Made by a program: the position numbers and the translations under genes. Positions 25,601-34,278 of a DNA stretch of 64,000 bases are shown in pieces. The notes beneath the pieces were generated by a model that saw only the letters and a list, made by a program, of their open reading frames with translations, did not search any database and was not told the DNA's origin. The DNA is taken from NCBI GenBank assembly GCA_002493625.1, contig DKZK01000025.1, positions 1 through 64,000 on the forward strand, in the 5' to 3' direction. The DNA is from Lachnospiraceae bacterium UBA7076 (GTDB lineage Bacteria > Bacillota > Clostridia > Lachnospirales > Lachnospiraceae). Position 1 is the first letter of the stretch. Each line of letters begins with the position of its first letter.

Positions 25601-26051
25601 GCTTATGACCGCAAATAATCTGGCAGGCAAGAAAAAGGAACCGGAAACGCTTTGGAAGCAGGTTGATTTTAGCGGAAAGCGTATTCTTCTTGTGGAAGAT
25701 ATTGAATTAAATCGTGAGATTGCGGAAGTAATATTAGAGGAAGCAGGATTTGTGGTTGAAACCGCACCGGATGGAACAGATGCGGTATCAATGGTAGAAA
25801 AATCAGAAGAAAAATATTATGATGCTATTTTAATGGATGTTCAGATGCCGATTATGGACGGTTATGAGGCAACCCGTACCATTCGAAACATGTCAAGAAA
25901 AGATGTTAAAACCATGCCAATTATAGCCATGACGGCAAATGCAATGGATGAGGACAAGGAAAAGGCATTGAAAAACGGTATGGATGCGCATCTGGCAAAG
26001 CCGCTTGATATTGGCGCATTTATAGCAACCTTGCAGAAATTCGTAAAATAA
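22635..26051 (+). CDS. Hybrid sensor histidine kinase with two receiver domains
   Basis: 1138 residues. TM1 (about 12-30), an extracytoplasmic Cache-type sensor (about 35-285; DAIRYVDRDGVGLTSDGETY, FYAPLISQDDDIYGMLLGVY), TM2 (about 292-312), PAS-like regions (about 325-450 and 470-600), a coiled coil, then the HisKA box SHDIRTPMNAIIGF with the phospho-acceptor at His636, N-box NQVFINLMSNAVKYTP, G1 KDNGIGMS and G2 GTGLGMAI. Two receivers follow: Asp928 in IIDWQMPEISG and Asp1068 in LMDVQMPIMDG. No HPt domain and no response regulator gene nearby, so its output is unknown. The ATG at 22635 has CGGAGTG upstream. The extended leader 22454-22634 shows no clear promoter or riboswitch. Confidence 0.95.
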   Translation: MEYKNNKRKNIYIQIFSVFILLTGLCLILIRFMYQNKESVLTQNKNYAADSGRQISMRIKGELDGTSLRLGNYAYIMNISTSIDEGTVNKELLKDIESNAIFDAIRYVDRDGVGLTSDGETYDCSKRDFYYRAMNGEKGLEVIYDEGVTNQVVMIFYAPLISQDDDIYGMLLGVYFAESYLQNMLGTTYFQEAADVTLCLADGTVIANSNGIICEGSLIDYMEENGVIDEKTAEKVQDVFHNGGQGAFICDTDSKTDNIFVTYIDDYDFVLVQTFPKSVTQSMIKDQNATGIEMVGMLIGLFVIYVIVLIIRATKDKKVLEKENREMWYIINGVNTLFSRFIMVDFDTNTYQYLAGTTPEDSRLGINGNYSDFQEYSSAIIADEQKRREFFDAISRDTLICALQEQNDQRFECHVQRNDNMEWEHVNVICLERNNGKASKALFIRQNITDIKEEELRIQREMSLATRKERQYQIALISSSFCAFEFNLTKDLIEQDVVRTVNGKTISLLERAGLSAPCKASECFEKWKKNILPESMEEYSSTVNMEYLNKCFEHGEAEVIVEYWGQSDHGETMCVRQSFIMTRDSDTDDIMVMVITKDITEQVQKQREQTQALQDALMQAQHANRAKSTFLSNMSHDIRTPMNAIIGFATIAVSHIDNTDQVKECLQKVLSSSNHLLSLINDILDMSRIESGKLQIKEHECNISEMMHNLVNMIQPQVKAKQMELFIDTFDVNNEDIIADDLKLNQVFINLMSNAVKYTPAGGMITFRIIQKTTYRHGYGDFIFIIKDNGIGMSKEFLEHIFDPFSRESTATVTGIQGTGLGMAITKNIIEMMNGKISVESEAGKGSTFTVELSLKLQDVEASAAKIKELENLRALVVDDDMNTCDSVNKMLKQIGLRSEWTTSGREAIYRAKMADEEGDPYNAYIIDWQMPEISGVETARKIRQTVKSDVPIIILTAYDWTDIEIDAKEAGVTGFCAKPLFMSDLKSVLMTANNLAGKKKEPETLWKQVDFSGKRILLVEDIELNREIAEVILEEAGFVVETAPDGTDAVSMVEKSEEKYYDAILMDVQMPIMDGYEATRTIRNMSRKDVKTMPIIAMTANAMDEDKEKALKNGMDAHLAKPLDIGAFIATLQKFVK

Positions 26052-26103
26052 AGTCTTGACTATACAGAGAAAATATAATATATATAAGCAGACTGTATTT
26101 TTT

Positions 26104-26124
26104 GGCAGCGGCACAGCCGCTGCC
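26104..26124 (+). promoter_or_regulatory. Perfect GC-rich hairpin between kinase and flippase genes
   Basis: GGCAGCGGC (26104-26112), loop ACA, GCCGCTGCC (26116-26124). The T-run lies before the stem (TATTTTTT) and not after it, so it is not a classical terminator on either strand. Position 22 bases before the next GTG start suggests a role in mRNA processing or translation; function unknown. Confidence 0.5.
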
Positions 26125-26145
26125 GTGAAAGGTTAGGTAGTTAAG

Positions 26146-27696
26146 GTGGAGGACAGCAGGGTTGCAAATGCCACAAGGAATATATTTTTTGGAATGATAC
26201 TCAAGGTGTATCAAATTCTGTTGCCGTTTTTTATGAGAACGGCAATTATGTATTTCATGGGTATGAAATATTTAGGACTGAACGGCTTGTTTTCGTCCAT
26301 TCTTCTTGTGCTCAATATGGCGGAGCTTGGTGTAGGTTCTGCAATGGTTTACAGCATGTACGAGCCGATTATAAGGCAGGATAAGCAGGAGATATGCGCG
26401 CTTTTAAAGCTTTACAGAAAATATTACAGAATTATCGGCGCTGTTATTGCCGTTGCAGGCACGATTGTTTTGCCTTTTGTGCCTCATCTTATAGCAAAAA
26501 ATGCAGTGGGAGAGGTTCCCTCTGACGTAAATATATACATTATTTATCTTTTGAATCTTGCATGCACCGTTGTGTCATACTGGCTTTTTGCCTACAGAAG
26601 CAGCCTTCTTACGGCACATCAGAGAGATGATATAACAAGCAAGGTTTCACTTATTACAAATACCTTCCAGTATGTAGGGCAATTCCTTGTTGTAATTATA
26701 TTTAAAAGCTACTACCTGTACCTTATCGTTTCCTTTCTCACACAGGTGCTTACAAATATTGTGGTGGCGTACTTTTCCATCAAAAAATATCCGGAATATA
26801 AGCCGCAGGGAGAGCTTTCGTCTGATATTACAAGAAATATAAATCAGCGTATCAAGGATCTCTTTACCTCAAGACTGGGCATGGTTATGGTTATGTCAAT
26901 GGATTCCATCGTAATATCCTTTTTCATGGGTCTTACGCCTCTTGCAATTTATAATAACTATTACTATATTGTCAAATCTGTCATTACTCTGCTTCAGGTC
27001 ATATATGCCTCATGTACTGCCGGAATCGGAAACAGCATAATACTTGAGACGGAAGAAAAAAATTATAATGACATGAATAAATTTACTTTTATCGTGGCAT
27101 GGCTTGTGGGCATATGCTGCTGTTGTCTGCTCTGTCTTCTTCATCCGTTTATGATTATATGGGCAGGCAGTGAAAATACCCTGGGAATTGTTATCGATAT
27201 ATGCTTTACGGTATATTTCTTCGTTGACCAGATGAATCTGGTACTGCACACATACAAAAATGCAGCGGGAATATGGCATGAGGACCGCTTCAGACCTCTT
27301 GCGACCGCCTTTGTAAATTTAATATTAAACATAATACTTGTAAAGTTTTTAGGTATATACGGAGTTCTTGTTGCATCGGTTATATCAGTTTCCTGTGTGG
27401 GTATGCCATGGATTCTTCACAACATATTTAAGACAATGTTTAAGAGCGGCAAAAAACAATATGTCCTCAGGTTATTCTTTTATGCCTTTATAACAGGTAT
27501 TGCATGTGTTTTATGTTATTTTGCATGTATTCTTGTTCCGGGCGGGGGATGGGGCGCAATTATATTAAAGCTTCTTATCTGCGCCGTTGTTTCAAATTTA
27601 GTATTCTTCCTGTTTTATTCAAGGCTCAGGGAATTTGGGGAATCAAAGGAGATTGTAAACAGAATAATAAGCAGATTTATAAAAAAGTCAGCATAA
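26146..27696 (+). CDS. Polysaccharide flippase (Wzx/MATE-like)
   Basis: 516 residues with 12-14 predicted membrane helices and a cytosolic loop (FSIKKYPEYKPQGELSSDIT, RINQRIKDLFTSRLG). The pattern AIMYFMGMKYLGLNGLFSSI, MAELGVGSAMVYSMYEPII is typical of the polysaccharide biosynthesis/oligosaccharide flippase families, which move undecaprenyl-linked sugars across the membrane. No glycosyltransferase gene is next to it. GTG start at 26146 with a weak site (GGTAG); an ATG at 26197 is an alternative. The gene is ordinary in composition and complete. Confidence 0.88.
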   Translation: MEDSRVANATRNIFFGMILKVYQILLPFFMRTAIMYFMGMKYLGLNGLFSSILLVLNMAELGVGSAMVYSMYEPIIRQDKQEICALLKLYRKYYRIIGAVIAVAGTIVLPFVPHLIAKNAVGEVPSDVNIYIIYLLNLACTVVSYWLFAYRSSLLTAHQRDDITSKVSLITNTFQYVGQFLVVIIFKSYYLYLIVSFLTQVLTNIVVAYFSIKKYPEYKPQGELSSDITRNINQRIKDLFTSRLGMVMVMSMDSIVISFFMGLTPLAIYNNYYYIVKSVITLLQVIYASCTAGIGNSIILETEEKNYNDMNKFTFIVAWLVGICCCCLLCLLHPFMIIWAGSENTLGIVIDICFTVYFFVDQMNLVLHTYKNAAGIWHEDRFRPLATAFVNLILNIILVKFLGIYGVLVASVISVSCVGMPWILHNIFKTMFKSGKKQYVLRLFFYAFITGIACVLCYFACILVPGGGWGAIILKLLICAVVSNLVFFLFYSRLREFGESKEIVNRIISRFIKKSA

Positions 27697-27750
27697 AAAA
27701 AACAGAATAAAGTATTATATTATTAATACGTATAAATTATGTGGTGAAAA

Positions 27751-29457
27751 ATGGTGGAGGATTCTTCAAAGCTTGGCACGGAATTAAATCTTGCCCTTGC
27801 AACACCTCAGGATGAAAGACGTAAATCACTTGACCTTGACGTAGGTTACAATAATGCCTTTGACCAGTGGGAGCTGATTGTAAAATATATAGGCAGTCTC
27901 GAAAATTTAAGCCATGAGCTCGGCTTTACATATGTTGAATTAAAAAACGGTTTTGCAATTATACGAATCAGAAGCGAGCTTATTGAACGGCTCAGCAAAA
28001 GCTCTGAAATTATATTTATCGAAAAGCCAAAAAGCATTTATCTTGAGAGCTTTCACGCTTCTGATATTTATTCCGATGAAATATATTCCGATGAGATTTC
28101 TGCCGCAGGGCAAAGTATTTTGGAGGATTCCTCTCTGACGGGAGAAGGCGTTCTTGTGGCTGTCATAGATTCAGGCATTGATTATAATCATGAGGCTTTT
28201 CGTTATAAGGACGGTGAAACAAAGCTTGAAGGGATATGGGATCAGACGAATGAAATAAGTCCCGATGATGAGGTTTCCGCATATTATGGTATCGGCAGAT
28301 TTTATTCGGCGAATGAAATTAATGAAGCTTTGGAAAGTGGTATCAATCTTTCAACCTTTGATTTTTCAGGACATGGAACTGCGGTTGCAGGCATTGTGGC
28401 AGATGCGGTTCCAAATGCAAAAATACTTGCTATTAAGCTTGATAACGGTTATGCAGGCGGGCTGCCAAGCACGTCATCACTTATAATGGCAATTGATTTT
28501 GCCATATCCTATGCAATAAGTTATGGGCTTCCCCTTGTTATAAATTTAAGCTATGGGAATAATTATGGCGACCATGGTTCCAATTCAATGGTGGAGGAAT
28601 ATATAGATTCCGTTGCGCAGATAGCAAGAGTAAGTATCGTGACAGGCATGGGAAATGAGGGAAGAACTGCAAGACATGCGCAGTTTATGCTTGGAAACAT
28701 GTCATGGCAGAGAACAGATTTTATTGTAAATCCTTATGTTGTAAGTCTTAATCTTCAAATATGGAGAAGCTTTCTTGACGTTGTGGACATATTTCTTACA
28801 GCGCCTGACGGCACCTCTATCGGTCCCTTTAATTTATATCAGGAGGTAATGACCTACAAAATACCTGATATGGATATAAGCGTTATCAACGGCTATCCCA
28901 CACCCTTTAACAAAAATCAGGAAACTTACATTTCAATTATTCCTCAAAGACAGTATATATCACAGGGCATATGGACCATAAGCTTTAACCCGAAATCAAT
29001 ACTTGACGGAAGGCTGGACATATGGCTTCCCGTTTCAGAGGGAACTTCTGCTGATGTAATTTTTTCCACACCTTCCGAGTACACAACGATGACAATTCCG
29101 TCTACTGCAAGAAATGCAATAAGCGTCGGGGCATATGATGAAAAAACTCTGTCCTATGCGGCTTTTTCGGGAAGGGGATACACAATAAACAATGAGGTTA
29201 AGCCGGATGTATCGGCCCCGGGGGTTAATATAACCGTTCCGCGGACAGGCGGAGGATATACGTCAGTGTCGGGAACATCATTTGCTGCGCCACATGTATC
29301 TGCAAGGGCAGTAAGACTTATGGAGTGGGGAATTGTAAACGGAAACGATCCTTTCCTGTACGGAGAAAAGCTTAAGGCTTATTTAATACGGGAAGCGTCG
29401 CCCCTTCCCGGCTACAGAATATATCCAAATCCTGAAATAGGCTGGGGAGTATTATAA
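27751..29457 (+). CDS. S8 family serine peptidase (subtilase, Csp-like)
   Basis: 568 residues, no signal peptide or membrane helix. A prodomain-like N-terminal part (NAFDQWELIVKYIGSLENLS... to about residue 105) ends in a YSDEIYSDEI duplication where activation cleavage might occur. The catalytic triad is present: Asp in VAVIDSGIDYNHEA (about 133), His in SGHGTAVAGIVA (about 209), Ser in GTSFAAPHVSARA (about 510). Between His and Ser is a long beta-rich insert (about 300-440), as in the jellyroll of Csp germination proteases. Csp-like subtilases are common in Clostridia; some act in spores, others are of unknown role. Start ATG 27751 has GTGG/GTGAAAA only, a weak site. Confidence 0.88.
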   Translation: MVEDSSKLGTELNLALATPQDERRKSLDLDVGYNNAFDQWELIVKYIGSLENLSHELGFTYVELKNGFAIIRIRSELIERLSKSSEIIFIEKPKSIYLESFHASDIYSDEIYSDEISAAGQSILEDSSLTGEGVLVAVIDSGIDYNHEAFRYKDGETKLEGIWDQTNEISPDDEVSAYYGIGRFYSANEINEALESGINLSTFDFSGHGTAVAGIVADAVPNAKILAIKLDNGYAGGLPSTSSLIMAIDFAISYAISYGLPLVINLSYGNNYGDHGSNSMVEEYIDSVAQIARVSIVTGMGNEGRTARHAQFMLGNMSWQRTDFIVNPYVVSLNLQIWRSFLDVVDIFLTAPDGTSIGPFNLYQEVMTYKIPDMDISVINGYPTPFNKNQETYISIIPQRQYISQGIWTISFNPKSILDGRLDIWLPVSEGTSADVIFSTPSEYTTMTIPSTARNAISVGAYDEKTLSYAAFSGRGYTINNEVKPDVSAPGVNITVPRTGGGYTSVSGTSFAAPHVSARAVRLMEWGIVNGNDPFLYGEKLKAYLIREASPLPGYRIYPNPEIGWGVL

Positions 29458-29538
29458 AATGATTGCATAGTACGTCATTACTTGATAAAATTAACACAAT
29501 AATATTTAGTCAGGATGCGGCAACCGGCGGGAAAAAAA

Positions 29539-32076
29539 ATGAAAAAAATAACAATCGGAATACTGGCACACGTGGATGCCGGAAAAACTACATTATCCGA
29601 GGCCCTTCTTTTTACTGCGGGAGCAATAAAAAATCTTGGGAGAGTCGATAAGCGGGACACATATCTTGATACGGATGAAATTGAAAGAAGCCGCGGAATA
29701 ACCGTATTTTCAAAGCAGGCAAGATTTTCCCATAATGATGTACAGTTTGTTTTGCTTGACACTCCCGGACATACGGATTTTTCCGTTGAGGCAGAGAGAA
29801 CGCTTCAGGTTACAGACTATGCAATTCTTGTAATAAGTGGAACGGAAGGGCTTCAGGCGCACACAAAAACCTTGTGGCGGCTTCTGAAGCTGTATGATAT
29901 TCCTGTGTTTATATTTGTAAATAAGATGGATATGCCCCTTGCTGACAAGGATCAGATTATGAAGGAGCTTTGTGTGGGGCTTTCAGAGCAGTGCATTGAT
30001 TTTTCCTGTAAGGAATTTAAAGAAAACGACATGGAACAAATTGCAATGTCCGAGGAAAAACTGCTTGATAAGTATTTAAACGGGTATAATATAGACAGGT
30101 CGGATATCGTGGGGCTTATAGAAAGACGTCTTATATTTCCGTGCTTTTTTGGTTCTTCATTAAAGCTTACGGGTATAAATGAATTTCTTGACGGACTTTC
30201 CACGTATTGCCGCCAGCCGTCTTACGAGGATGCTTTTAAAGCGGCAATATACAAAATATCATATGATGAGCAGAATGTACGTCTTACCCATATGAAAATT
30301 ACAGGCGGCATTTTAAATACAAGAGATGTTATAAACGGCGAAAAGGTCACACAGATAAGGCTTTATTCAGGAGAAAAATATAATGCCGCACAGACTGTGT
30401 CAGCAGGTGAGATATGTACCGTTACGGGTCTTGGCAGTTCCTATGCGGGCGAGATAATTTCAGAGGTTGAAACGGTGGAAAAGCTTACCGTTCTCGAGCC
30501 GGTTTTAAAATACAGACTTATATTTCCGCCTGATACCGACAGCAAAAAGGTGTATCAGGACATTGCCTCTTTAAATGACGAGCTTCCGGAGCTTCATATA
30601 AGCTGGGATGAGCAAAGGGGAGATATAAACGTAAAGATAATGGGACAGGTTCAACTGGAAATTCTGTCAAGGCTTCTGAAACGAAAGTATAATCTTGACG
30701 CAGAGTACGATATGGGAGATATTGAGTACAGGGAAACCATAGATAATTCCGTAATAGGCGTCGGACACTTTGAGCCCCTCAGACACTATGCAGAGGCACA
30801 TCTTATGCTTTCCCCGGGGGAGCCCGGAAGCGGCATAAGCATTTCCGCTGAGTGCAGTACGGACAAGCTTGATAAAAACTGGCAGAGGCTTATTGTATCG
30901 TGCTTGAAGACCCGCAGTTTAAAGGGGGTGCTGACAGGATCGCCCCTTACGGACGTAAAAATTACCGTCATAAACGGGAGAGCGCATGACAAGCATACAG
31001 TAGGAGGAGATTTCAGGCAGGCGGCAGGAAGGGCTGTCAGACAGGGACTTATGAAGGCGGCTTCCAGACTGCTTGAGCCCTATTATGATTTTGAGCTTGA
31101 AATTCCGGCATCGCTTCTCGGAAAGGCCATGACAGACCTTGACATGCTTTACGCAGTTATAACAAGCCATACATTGGAGGCAGATACAGCGGTTATAAGC
31201 GGATATGGTCCTGTTGCAACATTAAGGGATTATCAGGAAAATGTAAGCGCCTACACAAAGGGAATTGGCAGTATTTCCTGCACCTTTAAGGGGTATATGC
31301 CATGTCACAATGAGGAGGATATTATTGAAAAGACAGCCTATGACCCTGATAAGGACATGCTTAATCCTTCTTCATCCGTATTTTGCGCTCACGGCTCAGG
31401 CTATATTGTTCCGTGGTATGAGGTGGAAAGGCATATGCATGTTTTTGATGACAGAAAGGAGGAGGCTCAATATGATCCTGACATATATGCCGCAAAAAAT
31501 AAAAGCTTTGACTATTCCATCGGAACTGACGAGATAGACGAAATAATAAACAGGACGGCATATTCAAACAAAAAGGCAGCAAAGCATGATACTGTAAAGA
31601 AAATTGCCGAGCCTGAGCATAAGGTACGGTATAAACAGACGGTGCCTCTTAAAAGACTCCTGATAGTGGACGGCTACAATGTAATATTTGCAGATGAGGA
31701 ATTAAAAAGCCTTTCCGAAGCAAATATTGCGGCTTCAAAGGATAAGCTGATACATCTCCTTTCCAATTACAGCGCTACAACGGATATTCCCGTTATGCTT
31801 GTTTTTGACGGCTACAGGCTTAAAAATAACCGGGGACAGACGGAGAATATTGACAATATAACCGTAATTCATACAAAAGAGGGAGAAACTGCAGATGCTT
31901 TTATAGAAAAGTTTACCAATTCGGGCAGAAAGTGTTATAATATAACTGTGGTTAGCTCTGACGGACTGATACAGCAGATAACAAGAGGGCAGGATTGTAA
32001 CATTATGTCCTCAAGGGAGCTTATAAATGATATAAATGAAAAAGCAAAGGAATTAAGGGAACAATACAACTTATAA
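29539..32076 (+). CDS. TetM-like ribosomal-protection GTPase fused to a Rae1/YacP NYN nuclease domain
   Basis: 845 residues. The N-terminal part (1 to about 640) is EF-G-like of the TetM/TetO type: G1 AHVDAGKTT, RGIT, G3 DTPGHTDF, G4 NKMD, then domains II-V, with domain IV recognisable in GHFEPLRHYAEAHL and GRAHDKHTVGGDFRQAAGRA and domain V ending in FKGYMPCHNEED. A Lys-rich linker follows, then at 704-845 a NYN/PIN-like domain: LLIVDGYNV, MLVFDGYRL, GETADAFIEKFT and VVSSDG, carrying the acidic residues of YacP/Rae1, the ribosome A-site mRNA endonuclease of Bacillus. A GTPase that enters the A site joined to an A-site nuclease suggests a ribosome-rescue or mRNA-surveillance factor (inference). 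The ATG at 29539 is chosen for GGCGGG 8 bases upstream; it follows the peptidase gene by 81 bases. Confidence 0.9.
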   Translation: MKKITIGILAHVDAGKTTLSEALLFTAGAIKNLGRVDKRDTYLDTDEIERSRGITVFSKQARFSHNDVQFVLLDTPGHTDFSVEAERTLQVTDYAILVISGTEGLQAHTKTLWRLLKLYDIPVFIFVNKMDMPLADKDQIMKELCVGLSEQCIDFSCKEFKENDMEQIAMSEEKLLDKYLNGYNIDRSDIVGLIERRLIFPCFFGSSLKLTGINEFLDGLSTYCRQPSYEDAFKAAIYKISYDEQNVRLTHMKITGGILNTRDVINGEKVTQIRLYSGEKYNAAQTVSAGEICTVTGLGSSYAGEIISEVETVEKLTVLEPVLKYRLIFPPDTDSKKVYQDIASLNDELPELHISWDEQRGDINVKIMGQVQLEILSRLLKRKYNLDAEYDMGDIEYRETIDNSVIGVGHFEPLRHYAEAHLMLSPGEPGSGISISAECSTDKLDKNWQRLIVSCLKTRSLKGVLTGSPLTDVKITVINGRAHDKHTVGGDFRQAAGRAVRQGLMKAASRLLEPYYDFELEIPASLLGKAMTDLDMLYAVITSHTLEADTAVISGYGPVATLRDYQENVSAYTKGIGSISCTFKGYMPCHNEEDIIEKTAYDPDKDMLNPSSSVFCAHGSGYIVPWYEVERHMHVFDDRKEEAQYDPDIYAAKNKSFDYSIGTDEIDEIINRTAYSNKKAAKHDTVKKIAEPEHKVRYKQTVPLKRLLIVDGYNVIFADEELKSLSEANIAASKDKLIHLLSNYSATTDIPVMLVFDGYRLKNNRGQTENIDNITVIHTKEGETADAFIEKFTNSGRKCYNITVVSSDGLIQQITRGQDCNIMSSRELINDINEKAKELREQYNL

Positions 32077-32095
32077 TTAAAAAGGAGGAAGTACT

Positions 32096-32404
32096 ATGGC
32101 AATTACACATGTTAATTCAAATAATTTTGAAAAAGAGGTTTTAAAAGCAGACGATATAGTTCTGGTTGATTTTTATGCCGACTGGTGCGGTCCGTGTAAA
32201 ATGATGGGACCGGTAATTGAAGATTTTGCAAATGAACGTCCAGACGTAAAGGTATGTAAATGCAACATAGATGATGCAAGCGACATTGCCACAACATACA
32301 GTGTAATGTCAATACCAACGCTCATGATATTTAAAAAAGGAACGCCTGTAAAGAGAGTGGTCGGCGCCATACCAAAGCATGATATATTGGAAATGCTCGA
32401 TTAA
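32096..32404 (+). CDS. trxA: Thioredoxin
   Basis: A 102-residue canonical thioredoxin: VLVDFYADWCGPCKMMGPVI with the redox-active WCGPC motif, the buried DD pair region, and the cis-proline loop MSIPTLMIFKKG. It reduces protein disulfides in the cytosol using thioredoxin reductase. AAAGGAGG 8 bases before the ATG; 19 bases after the fusion gene, so probably in the same transcript. Full length, no anomalies. Thioredoxin reductase is not in the window. Confidence 0.96.
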   Translation: MAITHVNSNNFEKEVLKADDIVLVDFYADWCGPCKMMGPVIEDFANERPDVKVCKCNIDDASDIATTYSVMSIPTLMIFKKGTPVKRVVGAIPKHDILEMLD

Positions 32405-32446
32405 TTCATAGGATAAATTTTCATTAGAATACAAAGGAGACAGCGA

Positions 32447-33325
32447 ATGAATGTAAAATCATTTTTTCTTGCCCTCAGTAAAAAAATAAAGAGAGTATTT
32501 AAGAAAATTCGTCGTTTTTTCAAAAGATATATACGACTTCTGGTCAGGCACACAAAAGCCGGAGATTACAGTGTTTTAATGTATACCATTTTTGCACTTG
32601 CTGCTATAGTACTGGTTGTGGTACTGTTTGTAAATCTTTTAAAACCTGATAAAAAGGAGCCAAAAAAGGAAACTACGGCTACGCCTACAAATGCCACCAC
32701 GGAGGCGGTAAATCCTGATTTAGAGCTTTCAAAGGAGGCAAAGGAGATATACGAGAAAAACAAAACACTGCTTGTTCTCGTGAATAAGGACAACCCTCTC
32801 CCTGAGGATTATTCTTTTGAACAGCATACCTTAAACAGCGGTTTTGTTATTGATGAGCAGATGTATATAGATTTCTACAGATTTACAAAGGCATGTAACA
32901 ATGCTGATTTACATTATAACATTATTTCTGCATACAGGGACAGGGAAACCCAGCAGGGCATCATTGACAGAAATATTCAGGAGCTTATGGATAAAGGATT
33001 AAGCGAGGAGGAGGCGAGGGCGAAAACCTACGAAACGGTACAAATGGTAGGGTGCAGCGAGCATGAGACAGGGCTTTGCCTTGACCTTTCCGATGAGGAG
33101 CATTTTACGCTCACGGAGGATTTAGAGACAAATCCCACCGTAAAATGGTTTTCTGACAACTGCTATAATTACGGATTTATTTTAAGGTATCCGAAGGACA
33201 AGGCTGATGTGACTGGTATCAGTTATGAGCCATGGCATTTCAGGTATGTGGGCGAGGAGGCTGCCGCATTTATGCATGAGCATAACCTTACCCTTGAAGA
33301 ATTTCATCAGCTTTTGGGGAATTAG
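32447..33325 (+). CDS. D-alanyl-D-alanine carboxypeptidase, VanY/M15B type
   Basis: 292 residues. A basic N-terminus (KKIKRVFKKIRRFFKRYIRL), one membrane helix (about 43-64), a Thr/Ala/Glu linker and a periplasm-facing M15B peptidase domain (about 100-292) with the zinc-binding motif SEHETGLCLDLS, the SAYRDRETQQ segment and EPWHFRYVGEE. It trims the terminal D-Ala from cell-wall stem peptides. AAAGGAGA before the ATG. It precedes a membrane-anchored TPR gene by 5 bases, and the two likely form an envelope-related unit. No vancomycin-resistance context. Confidence 0.92.
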   Translation: MNVKSFFLALSKKIKRVFKKIRRFFKRYIRLLVRHTKAGDYSVLMYTIFALAAIVLVVVLFVNLLKPDKKEPKKETTATPTNATTEAVNPDLELSKEAKEIYEKNKTLLVLVNKDNPLPEDYSFEQHTLNSGFVIDEQMYIDFYRFTKACNNADLHYNIISAYRDRETQQGIIDRNIQELMDKGLSEEEARAKTYETVQMVGCSEHETGLCLDLSDEEHFTLTEDLETNPTVKWFSDNCYNYGFILRYPKDKADVTGISYEPWHFRYVGEEAAAFMHEHNLTLEEFHQLLGN

Positions 33326-33330
33326 ATATT

Positions 33331-34185
33331 ATGAACAAACAAAGACGAAAAAAACAATTGGAACGAAGGTCGCAGATTATTGTAAGGACAACCTTTTTAG
33401 TAATAATTGCCCTTATGCTTATTATAAGTCTGCCGCATCTTTTTACAAAAAAATACAAATACCGGGATAAGGGCGTAGACTGCTACAATAATGAGGAGTA
33501 CCGAAAGGCAGTAGAATATTTTGACGACGCCCTTTCCTGTAAGCAGTGGTTTTCAAAGGAAGTGGATATAGACATTTTAATGTATAAGGCTGACTGCCAT
33601 ATCCGTTTAGAAGAATTTCATGATGCCTATGATACATACGGCAGGATTTTAACTGATTACAATGACAGGTATTACAGCCATGACAGCATTAAATTTCTGG
33701 AAAACCTGTCCCTTTGTCTTGAGAGCTACTCAAACGGAAATTACGGAAGCAATGCGGCTGTTTTTGCGCAGGCAGTAGAAAAGGGCTATACGGAAATGAG
33801 TCTTTATGCTGCAAACTGCTATGAAAAAAACGGCGACTATGAAAACATGATTAAATATTACGACATATATACGGGCATATACGGAACATCGGGGAAGATT
33901 GCATACAAATATGCTTCTTACTATATGTCCACAGAGGATTACAACAAGGCGCTTTCCTATATTGAAGCGCATCCTGATATAAATGATGAATATACAGACG
34001 ACCTTGCTTACCTTCGGATTTTGTGTTACAGCAAATTACAAAATTACGAAAAAGCATTTTCTCTTGCAGAGGAATACACTGCAAAGTTTCCGGGCGATAC
34101 GGCAGGAAAGGAAATTTATGATTTCCTCTACACAAGGGTAAATGTTGATGCAGAGGTTGTACATGACATATATAATCTTAATTAG
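33331..34185 (+). CDS. Membrane-anchored TPR protein
   Basis: 284 residues with a basic N-terminus (KQRRKKQLERRSQIIVRT), one membrane helix (about 20-38) and several tetratricopeptide repeats (DCYNNEEYRKAVEYFDDALS, CHIRLEEFHDAYDTYGRIL, AANCYEKNGDYENMIKYYDI, LRILCYSKLQNYEKAFSLAE). TPRs mediate protein interactions. It starts 6 bases after the carboxypeptidase stop (no strong site, likely coupled), and is the last gene before hflX. Target unknown. Confidence 0.85.
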   Translation: MNKQRRKKQLERRSQIIVRTTFLVIIALMLIISLPHLFTKKYKYRDKGVDCYNNEEYRKAVEYFDDALSCKQWFSKEVDIDILMYKADCHIRLEEFHDAYDTYGRILTDYNDRYYSHDSIKFLENLSLCLESYSNGNYGSNAAVFAQAVEKGYTEMSLYAANCYEKNGDYENMIKYYDIYTGIYGTSGKIAYKYASYYMSTEDYNKALSYIEAHPDINDEYTDDLAYLRILCYSKLQNYEKAFSLAEEYTAKFPGDTAGKEIYDFLYTRVNVDAEVVHDIYNLN

Positions 34186-34278
34186 TATATTTGTTCCGAT
34201 AATGAGACAGTAACAAATTTTGATAATGTGACGGATTAATGATGACAATAATAATATTATGTAAACAGTTGGTGCAAT

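Noticed and set aside
29539..32076. Tetracycline resistance gene
   Set aside because: TetM-like, but chromosomal, with a nuclease fusion and no mobile element signals; resistance cannot be inferred from the sequence alone.
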